DNA from: a virus
Virus record (IMG/VR): IMGVR_UViG_3300044695_000426
Coordinates: 1 to 21,585 of that record
Strand: one strand, 5' to 3'
Length of the DNA stretch: 21,585 bases
The translations under genes were made by a program, and so were the position numbers. This document shows positions 16,998 to 21,585 of this stretch, piece by piece. The first letter of the stretch is position 1. Each line of letters starts with the position of its first letter. The notes beneath the pieces were generated by a model. The model worked only from the letters and a program-made list of their open reading frames with translations. It made no database searches and was not told where the DNA came from.

Positions 16998-17675
16998 TTA
17001 ATATGATTCGTAGTCAAGACCCATCCCAATACCAAATCCAGCCATTTCTGCATTTCTTCCTTGTAATGCAAGTATGTCATTACCATCTGTTGCTGCACCT
17101 TTACTAAATACCCTGGCTTTCATGTCTTCCCAAGCATTTTGATTGCCTGAGTTTTTATCTAAATCAACCCCCTGCATTGCAGCAGCAAACTTTTTGTCGC
17201 TATAATCTAACTCTCTTTTTATTTTAATTGTTGCAGTTAGTTCTGCCATTGACAAGGAACTTTCTAGTTCTTCGTAGTCTTTCCATATTCCAATAAGAAA
17301 TGCCTCTGCTTCTAGTTTTGCTAAATCTAGAGTGTCCCAGGATGCTCCACTATCAACTGCTTGCGATTTTACAGTATCTTCAGATTTTTCATTAATTTTA
17401 ATCCCTGCTGCAATGTCTATTACCTCATAGATAGTTGGGAGATCTAGATTGTCCTCAAGTTCATCGACTGTCTTAATGTGTGGAGCATATTGCTGCATTG
17501 AGATTAATGCACAGTTAACCAAAACAGATATTGACTGATCGTCCGTGGTTGCTTTTTTAATTGTATCAAATTCTTCTAAAAATTCTCTAAGGTATTTTAT
17601 TTTAAGTGGGGCAGCGGAAATCACAGTTCCATCCACCAAACTAAATTTCTTTTTGTTGTAAACGCTTGTTGCCAT
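16998..17675 (-). CDS. Tail assembly chaperone, long paralogue (GT-like without frameshift), 225 aa
   Basis: Residues 1-97 are the same chaperone domain as in the short gene that follows (LVDGT, PLKI, LREF, QYAP, NLDLPTIY, AAGI). Residues about 98-225 are a separate C-terminal extension starting with a polar linker (NEKSEDTVKSQAVDSGASWD), then helices, and ending in a glycine- and methionine-rich tail (MAGFGIGMGLDY). It thus has the layout of a GT fusion but is encoded in one continuous frame. No canonical -1 slippery heptamer was seen around the domain boundary. I take the ATG at 17675. A TTG at 17705 would sit inside the upstream terminator hairpin. No Shine-Dalgarno is present. A TGGTATACT element six bases before the ATG suggests a leaderless message. 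Confidence 0.85.
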   Translation of the reverse strand: MATSVYNKKKFSLVDGTVISAAPLKIKYLREFLEEFDTIKKATTDDQSISVLVNCALISMQQYAPHIKTVDELEDNLDLPTIYEVIDIAAGIKINEKSEDTVKSQAVDSGASWDTLDLAKLEAEAFLIGIWKDYEELESSLSMAELTATIKIKRELDYSDKKFAAAMQGVDLDKNSGNQNAWEDMKARVFSKGAATDGNDILALQGRNAEMAGFGIGMGLDYESY

Positions 17676-17681
17676 TATATA

Positions 17682-17690
17682 AGTATACCA
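17682..17690 (-). promoter_or_regulatory. Extended -10 promoter P3, leaderless geometry
   Basis: The minus strand reads TGGTATACT, then six bases (TATATA), then the ATG of the long chaperone. A start site 6-7 bases past the hexamer falls on the ATG itself. The gene has no purine-rich ribosome binding site, so the geometry explains how it can be translated: leaderless mRNAs are common in actinobacteria. The element sits directly on the T-rich end of the terminator of the previous gene. No -35 box was seen. Confidence 0.65.
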
Positions 17691-17722
17691 AACAGAAAGG
17701 CCCAATCCAGAAGGATTGAGCC
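17689..17722 (-). terminator. Rho-independent terminator after the major tail gene
   Basis: The minus-strand RNA folds as GGCUCAAUCC, loop UUCU, GGAUUGGGCC: a ten-pair stem with one G-U pair, followed by UUUCUGUUU. The hairpin spans 17699-17722. It lies 20 bases past the stop codon of the major tail gene. The stem is equally strong on the plus strand, but no plus-strand gene ends there and there is no T tract on that side. Confidence 0.9.
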
Positions 17723-17741
17723 TCTCATATATTAAGTTGTA

Positions 17742-18416
17742 TTATGCTGATAGTGTACGATCAACGATCTTACCGTATGATGCGTCATCATTTGGAAGAA
17801 GACGGAATGATACTTCAAACATTGAAGCCTCATCACGCTTTGCTGATACTGTAACATTCTCAATTGAGAGTGCACGGTATGCAACATAAATTCTTTCCTT
17901 TGGTGTTAGTGCAGAACCAGATCCTGGTCCTACTGCTACAAGGCCACGCTCTAGTGGAACGTCACCAATATCTCCAGCAGACATCTTGAGCGTTGTTGCG
18001 CCTGATGCTGTTGCTAGATCTGTATCATCTCCTGCAATTGCTACTAGAAGATTTTCTAGTGTTGCCTCTGCAAAAGCAGTATTTAGATTAACTGTCATAC
18101 CTTGCTTGAACAAACGAGCAACGTCGAGAAGTTGATCTACTGCTACTTCACCAAAATCTGGCTGAAAAGCAAGTTCCAAACCATTAGATGTGTATCCAAT
18201 GTTTGTGTAATCTTCTGTCCAGTCTGGTGTTAGGCTATCGTTTGACAATGTTTCCTTTATAGAAGTTGCTGACTGTGCGAATGATGGTAAATCTAATGCT
18301 GCTTGAGCATCGGTAATCTTTCCATCTTCGTCTAGTCCGATTGGGCCTGCATTATGTGTGAAAAGTGCTGCTGCACCCACGATAATGTTACTACTTGAAC
18401 CACGGCTATATGCCAT
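17742..18416 (-). CDS. Major tail tube protein, 224 aa
   Basis: It forms the hexameric rings of the tail tube. The evidence is its place between the tail-terminator-like gene and the chaperone/tape measure pair, its 224-residue length, and its make-up: acidic, beta-rich, with strands such as 'LELAFQPDFGEVAVDQLLD', 'ERIYVAYRALSIENVTVSAKRDEASMFEVSFRLLPND'. The last block, ending in 'FEVSFRLLPN', is a pattern typical of phage tube proteins. Its start has AGAGGTGAG just upstream. It alone in the window is flanked by both a promoter (18465-18473) and a strong terminator (17699-17722), which fits a protein needed in hundreds of copies. An Ig-like decoration domain is not present. Confidence 0.85.
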   Translation of the reverse strand: MAYSRGSSSNIIVGAAALFTHNAGPIGLDEDGKITDAQAALDLPSFAQSATSIKETLSNDSLTPDWTEDYTNIGYTSNGLELAFQPDFGEVAVDQLLDVARLFKQGMTVNLNTAFAEATLENLLVAIAGDDTDLATASGATTLKMSAGDIGDVPLERGLVAVGPGSGSALTPKERIYVAYRALSIENVTVSAKRDEASMFEVSFRLLPNDDASYGKIVDRTLSA

Positions 18417-18464
18417 ATTCTCACCTCTTTCATTTTATTAAAAGGGGGTTGTTTCCTCGTTTCA

Positions 18465-18473
18465 ATTATAACA
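18465..18473 (-). promoter_or_regulatory. Extended -10 promoter P2 before the major tail gene
   Basis: The minus strand reads TGTTATAAT eight bases after the stop codon of the tail-terminator-like gene. The start site would be near 18458, giving a leader of about 40 bases with GAGGTGAG as the ribosome binding site. No -35 box matches. The sequence just after the hexamer (AAACGAGGA) resembles that after P1 (AAACAAGGA), though this second match may only reflect purine-rich leader sequence. Confidence 0.7.
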
Positions 18474-18481
18474 CCTTTTTA

Positions 18482-19036
18482 TTATGGAGTTACTGGGTGC
18501 CAATCGTAGTCAATGATAATCTTATTCCCCGCATAAGTACGGGCTGTGCCAAAGTCTACGATATCTCTGGTTTCTTCTAGTTGATATATTTTAAAGTTAT
18601 GAAAGAATAGAGGTTTAGACTCATCATCCCAATATCTACCTGAAGGGCTTGTTGGAGATATAGGCTCATTGCTAGGTCTTGCATTTTGTGCTGCCCAATC
18701 ATTTAACTCTTTTGCTGAGTCATCGCCATTATCTAAAAGATCACTTATCTGCTGCTGAGTAATTACCATCTTTGTCGTTGCGTCTTGACCCACTGCGTAA
18801 AAGTAATAAAGTAACTGCTCACACTTGATGTATGGGAATGGCATCCTTCTCATTTTAAACATACGATCATATACAGCAAAAACCTCGTTACTGTCTGGAA
18901 ATGTTTCTGTCAGGGCATCGATTTCCGTTGGAAGAGTTGGGAAAAAATATGTAGTTCCTTCTCCACCAAAATTTGGATCTAGTTTTGCTGCTAAGTACTT
19001 ATTAATAATTGTAGGTGGATGATGAATGTTAGCCAT
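18482..19036 (-). CDS. Tail terminator-like protein, 184 aa
   Basis: The gene lies just before the major tail protein, the usual position of the tail terminator (lambda gpU-like), which caps the finished tube and joins it to the head. The protein starts 'MANIHHPPTIINKYLAAKLD', a helix of the kind that opens terminator proteins. A 'GTTYFFPTLPTEIDALTETFPD' segment follows, then a middle helical pair around 'YIKCEQLLYYFYAVGQ', and it ends in 'NKIIIDYDWHPVTP', a beta strand plausible for the edge of the fold. The start is in a TAATG overlap with the preceding gene, with AGGGG about 11 bases away. The role is given by order and is not proven by motif. Confidence 0.65.
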   Translation of the reverse strand: MANIHHPPTIINKYLAAKLDPNFGGEGTTYFFPTLPTEIDALTETFPDSNEVFAVYDRMFKMRRMPFPYIKCEQLLYYFYAVGQDATTKMVITQQQISDLLDNGDDSAKELNDWAAQNARPSNEPISPTSPSGRYWDDESKPLFFHNFKIYQLEETRDIVDFGTARTYAGNKIIIDYDWHPVTP

Positions 19037-19710
19037 TATGCAACAACCCCTGCGTTAGCAATCCATCGGTATCCAGTAGAAACACCTTTTGCTCTTCCCA
19101 TCTTCTTACCTGCCTGCATATCTTTTTTATATACTTGAGGATTTTCAAGATACTGTGCAACACCGCTTACTCTTAAAAATGCTTGAGAAAAATATCTATT
19201 AAAGAACATGTCAAAAACCTTTTCAAATCCACCCTGAACTTCTGTTCCTCCAGGATTGTCTACCCTTACTGGTCCTTGTGTAAAAATAGTTTCGCCATTA
19301 TCTTCAAACGCTAAAACCTGTGCAACCTTTGGTCTAATTGTAACTGGAATTCCTTCTTCCATAATTCTAGCCTTATCATAAAATGGAGTTCTTGATCCAT
19401 TTTTAATTGATACGGACTGACTAAATGATGATCTAAATGATAAGCCAAGGTTGCTTGTTGTATAGGATATGTCGTATAGTCTTGCGCTTGGGCTTCCTGT
19501 TTGGTTCCATTCATATATGTGATGCAGCATGTCTGGATTAACTCTTGCGTTTGAGTCAATAAACTTTTTCATCAACTCTACTGTTTCCATTCCCAATGTT
19601 TTTAAAAACACATTCTTTCCTTTTTGTATACCTTCTAAAAATCCAATAGAGTAGTCAACAATATTGTTCATCTCTTTCTTAAACTGACTAGAACTAAACA
19701 CCGCTCTCAT
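19036..19710 (-). CDS. Tail completion / HK97 gp10-like head-tail joining protein, 224 aa
   Basis: A long N-terminal helix region (residues 5-60) is followed by a beta part with 'SRTPFYDKARIMEEGIPVTIRPKVAQVLAFEDNGETIFTQGPVRVDNPGG'. In HK97 gp10-type proteins a similar 'YA...EfGt...i.pk.a..L.f...g' arrangement is usual, including the 'RPKxAQVLAFE' strand, so I assign this family with moderate confidence. The C-terminus is basic (KKMGRAKGVSTGYRW) and may contact DNA or the neck. The start has AGGTGA and an ATGA overlap with the stopper gene. At 224 residues it is longer than the usual 110-150. Confidence 0.65.
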   Translation of the reverse strand: MRAVFSSSQFKKEMNNIVDYSIGFLEGIQKGKNVFLKTLGMETVELMKKFIDSNARVNPDMLHHIYEWNQTGSPSARLYDISYTTSNLGLSFRSSFSQSVSIKNGSRTPFYDKARIMEEGIPVTIRPKVAQVLAFEDNGETIFTQGPVRVDNPGGTEVQGGFEKVFDMFFNRYFSQAFLRVSGVAQYLENPQVYKKDMQAGKKMGRAKGVSTGYRWIANAGVVA

Positions 19711-20156
19711 ACATCACCTGTTTGATTTTCTGATCTTCTTATTAAAATATTAAAAGATTCAATAGTTCCAAATGGTCCAGTGAATGGTTCGTATGTCGCT
19801 ATTTCAAAAAGAGTTCCTCTTCCAGATCTTGGTCCAGAAGTCTCCATATAAATAAGATTTCCTTCTTGATCCTTAATGTCTGTAATTAAAATATTGGTTA
19901 GTGCATTCTTGTTGTCTAAAGAAGAAATTCTAAGATCAGACTTTGTTCTTCCAACTAAGACTGAGTGCTGGGTTATGTTTACATTTGGCTTTACCTCTTC
20001 TTTAAAGGCAGAGCCTCCAGAGGTAAAACTGCAAGCAAAAACTCTATCTAAAACCCATTGCTTCTTTATTGCTCCATACTGACCTTGCTCGATGATCGGG
20101 TGGTACACAGATGCCTGCATAGGAAACATAAAGTCTGGTGTCTCACAAACCGTCAT
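19707..20156 (-). CDS. Head-tail stopper-like neck protein, 149 aa
   Basis: This small beta-rich protein (for example 'WVLDRVFACSFTSGGSAFKEEV', 'LRISSLDNKNALTNILITDIKD', 'GTLFEIATYEPFTGPFGTIESFNILIRR') is encoded between the adaptor gene and the tail completion gene, where siphophages keep the stopper that plugs the DNA channel (SPP1 gp16-like). The size and the pattern 'gtlyEI...ep..gp....~~y.v~i.r' suit that role. The start is in a TAATG overlap with GGGGTG upstream. There is no catalytic motif. The name is positional with weak pattern support. Confidence 0.65.
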   Translation of the reverse strand: MTVCETPDFMFPMQASVYHPIIEQGQYGAIKKQWVLDRVFACSFTSGGSAFKEEVKPNVNITQHSVLVGRTKSDLRISSLDNKNALTNILITDIKDQEGNLIYMETSGPRSGRGTLFEIATYEPFTGPFGTIESFNILIRRSENQTGDV

Positions 20157-21052
20157 TACAACACCCCAATTTTTGTAATAGACTTAACATACTTAGAAAG
20201 TATCTTGTCTACGATTATATTTCCTGTTCCTTCGAAAAGACCCTTATCAAACTGAATTCTATATTGATCTGTATTATAAGAAGAAATGAATCTCTTGTAG
20301 TAATCTAACTTACCACACTCTAAATCATGAATTAGCATCTCTGTTGCTCTAACTATGTCAGATGGAACGGTTGTATATCCATGTTCTACTGTAATTCTGT
20401 AGTCCCAAGTAATTCCAAACCCTCTGTACACAAACTGTGGGTCTAAAGAGTCTGAGGATGCTGCTGGCAAAACCAGGGGTGCAGACTCTGCACGATTAAT
20501 ATTGTCTGTAGACTTTTCAACAATTGCTGTCCTGTCTGGTGTTACCTCGAACTGTCTGTCCTCTACCAACTTGTTGTTTTCGTATACTGACAAAACCTTT
20601 TTTACATCATCCCAGATAGGTAGGTAGTCTGATCCAGTTCCTGTAAAATTTAAAACCTTTTTTCTGTAATAGAATCCATCTGGAACTATTGAGTCAATAA
20701 TTGCTCTTGCGATTTCTTCATTTAATGCATACCCTGCTATGTCTGATGCAGTTGTTGCTTTTGTTGATGGGTCGACATATGGTCTAAATATTTCGTATGT
20801 CTCATCTTGTAAAATCTGCTCATCTGATGTTCCTAGGTCTGCAACAATCTCAACTCTATAAGTTGAATCGTATTTTCCTGGCAAAGAAATTTCTAAAACT
20901 TCTGTAGAAGAAGAATCAGAAAATGTAGATGTTGATACTGAAAGATCCGCCATATCTGTTATAGTGACAGTTATATCTGAATCTGTTATCCCCGCAGGAA
21001 TTACAAAATTAACAGGTATATCTGCATATGGCGAAACTCTCAATATCTCCAT
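20156..21052 (-). CDS. Head-tail adaptor with N-terminal Ig-like domain, 298 aa
   Basis: This appears to be a two-part protein. Residues 1-92 form a beta-sandwich with alternating strands ('DIPVNFVIPAGITDSDITVTITD', 'EVLEISLPGKYDSTYRVEIVAD', 'DETYEIFRPYV'), similar to bacterial Ig-like or FN3 domains. From residue 100 on it is mostly helical ('TTASDIAGYALNEEIARAIIDSI', 'VPSDIVRATEMLIHDLECGKLDYYKRFISSY'), with the helix-rich plan of connector adaptors such as HK97 gp6 or SPP1 gp15. The adaptor should sit on the portal. Usual adaptors are 90-200 residues, so the Ig-like part is an addition. The start lies six bases after the stop of the upstream gene, with only weak AAAG before it. Confidence 0.7.
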   Translation of the reverse strand: MEILRVSPYADIPVNFVIPAGITDSDITVTITDMADLSVSTSTFSDSSSTEVLEISLPGKYDSTYRVEIVADLGTSDEQILQDETYEIFRPYVDPSTKATTASDIAGYALNEEIARAIIDSIVPDGFYYRKKVLNFTGTGSDYLPIWDDVKKVLSVYENNKLVEDRQFEVTPDRTAIVEKSTDNINRAESAPLVLPAASSDSLDPQFVYRGFGITWDYRITVEHGYTTVPSDIVRATEMLIHDLECGKLDYYKRFISSYNTDQYRIQFDKGLFEGTGNIIVDKILSKYVKSITKIGVL

Positions 21053-21058
21053 CTTTAA

Positions 21059-21496
21059 TTATCCAAAAGCCTTCTGCACTTCTTCAGGTGAAGCGATGCG
21101 AACATGGCTTCGAGTTAGCCACTTTTCTGCTTGTGCCTTTGTAACAATATTGTATCCCTTAGAAATTGCACCAACCTCTTCCCAACGAACGCTCTTTGTT
21201 GAGTGAAGTGCTACCTTTTCTGAAAGATTTAATGCTACTGGCTTTGGTTCTACTTTAGCGCCGTCTGCTGCCATTGACCCAATAGCGCCTGTTTCTGTAA
21301 ACCCTAGTGCTTGAACTGGTTCTTCTGCTGCAGGTGCTTCGACAACTGGTGTCTCAACTACTGGTGCTTCAACGACTGGCTCTGCTACTGGCTCTGCTAC
21401 ATGCTCTACTGGTGCCTCTACCACTGGGGCTTCGACATGTACTTGCTCTTCTGCATTATCTGCTGAAAACGGATGATTGTAATTATTGTTTTCCAT
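21059..21496 (-). CDS. Low-complexity V/E/A/P protein with conserved-looking C-terminal domain, 145 aa
   Basis: Residues 19-61 are a low-complexity run of VEAPV/AEPV units, acidic and proline-rich, likely to be an extended linker. Residues 93-145 are a separate, compact domain ('ALHSTKSVRWEEVGAISKGY', then 'VTKAQAEKWLTRSHVRIASPEEVQKAFG'), with two predicted helices and a conserved-looking 'KGYNIVTK..AE.WLTR.HVR.A.PEEV' pattern that I recall from small proteins following the capsid gene in other phages. A role in the capsid or neck is possible, such as a decoration or adhesion piece. A strong GGAGGA ribosome binding site and an extended -10 promoter precede the ATG at 21496. Confidence 0.75.
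   Translation of the reverse strand: MENNNYNHPFSADNAEEQVHVEAPVVEAPVEHVAEPVAEPVVEAPVVETPVVEAPAAEEPVQALGFTETGAIGSMAADGAKVEPKPVALNLSEKVALHSTKSVRWEEVGAISKGYNIVTKAQAEKWLTRSHVRIASPEEVQKAFG
21314..21442 (-). repeat. Degenerate repeats coding VEAPV/AEPV units
   Basis: Residues 19-61 of the 145-aa protein contain eight E[AHTE]P[VA]- or AEPV-type units of 4-6 residues. The DNA shows matching short direct repeats (for example GGTGCTTCAAC and CTGGCTCTGCTAC, each more than once on the plus strand), so slippage or local duplication could change the number of units. Confidence 0.8.
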
Positions 21497-21514
21497 TGTA
21501 TCCTCCTTGTTTGT

Positions 21515-21523
21515 ATTATATCA
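21515..21523 (-). promoter_or_regulatory. Extended -10 promoter P1 before the head-tail joining operon
   Basis: The minus strand reads TGATATAAT. The start site would be near 21508, which puts the GGAGGA at 21501-21506 only a few bases into the leader and the ATG at 21496 about 12 bases in. No -35 box is recognised. The promoter follows a GC-rich hairpin, and it would drive the 145-aa gene and the chain of head-tail joining genes. Confidence 0.6.
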
Positions 21524-21527
21524 TTAA

Positions 21528-21566
21528 AGTATTAAGGGGGACAGGAGAGTGAACTCCCGCCCCCCA
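21528..21566 (-). terminator. GC-rich hairpin, possible terminator of the gene to the right
   Basis: The minus-strand RNA has GGGGGG-C-GGGAG, loop UUCA, CUCUC, then CUGU-CCCCC: an inner five-pair stem (one G-U), an internal loop, and an outer five-pair G-C stem, followed by UUAAUACUUU. The trailing T tract is interrupted, so termination may be partial. It probably ends the unit upstream, likely the capsid gene. The remaining 19 bases to the window edge (21567-21585) show no supportable feature. Confidence 0.55.
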
Positions 21567-21585
21567 TTAAAGGTACTGTTTACAG

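Noticed and set aside
17370-17420. Runs of A in the long chaperone (…AAAATTAATGAAAAATC…) as a frameshift site
   Set aside because: No in-frame X XXY YYZ heptamer is present, and the long protein is already in one frame.
17676-17705. Upstream TTG start for the long chaperone, adding ten residues
   Set aside because: The TTG lies inside the terminator hairpin, the extra residues have no match in the paralogue, and both paralogues align from MAT at the ATG.
18440-18480. AAAAGG ... CCTTTT inverted repeat around promoter P2 as a terminator
   Set aside because: The stem is six pairs with a loop of almost 30 bases and is AT-rich. It is too weak to call a terminator.

Overview
The window is a continuous stretch of late structural genes from a tailed double-stranded DNA phage. 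Everything supported lies on the minus strand, so the transcriptional order runs from base 21585 down to base 1. A very long tape measure protein with no sheath gene or recognisable contractile module points to a siphovirus (long, flexible, non-contractile tail). The DNA is AT-rich by eye. Two genes appear to start at the 5' end of their own mRNA (leaderless), and several tail proteins are of actinobacteriophage type. Together these suggest a low-GC actinobacterial host, possibly an aquatic one. That host call is inference. No tRNA, CRISPR array, IS element, integrase, lysis gene or origin was seen.

Layout in transcription order. (1) 21585-21497: a GC-rich hairpin, then an extended -10 promoter and a strong ribosome binding site, probably just after the capsid gene, which lies outside the window. 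(2) 21496-18482: a low-complexity V/E/A/P protein followed by four head-tail joining genes (adaptor, stopper-like, tail-completion-like, tail terminator-like), chained by overlapping stop and start codons. (3) 18481-17690: the major tail tube gene in its own unit, with an extended -10 promoter before it and a near-perfect rho-independent terminator after it. (4) 17690-16616: two paralogous tail assembly chaperone genes, one long (225 aa) and one short (107 aa), each with its own promoter. They appear to replace the single frameshifted G/GT gene of most siphophages. (5) 16597-8615: a 2660-residue tape measure protein. (6) 8625-985: distal tail protein, 1463-residue hub/tail-tip protein, and four smaller tip, fibre and adhesin genes. 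(7) 988-1: a zinc ribbon protein, a helix-turn-helix protein with an AT-hook-like motif, a small unknown protein, and the first 20 codons of a gene that leaves the window. This probably begins a non-structural module.

How it works together: the joining proteins close the filled head and accept the tail. The chaperones hold the tape measure while the tube protein polymerises around it. The Dit-like and hub proteins form the tip, and the fibre and lectin-like proteins bind the cell. Expression seems tuned by small transcription units: five TGnTATAAT-type elements sit in the only five intergenic gaps where a promoter would fit, and none has a convincing -35 box. Two of them place the ATG at the expected +1 position. 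Most other junctions are one-base TAATG overlaps that suggest coupled translation. The points most worth following are the leaderless starts, the chaperone duplication in place of frameshifting, the isolated tube-protein unit, and a repeated cysteine motif near the end of the tape measure.
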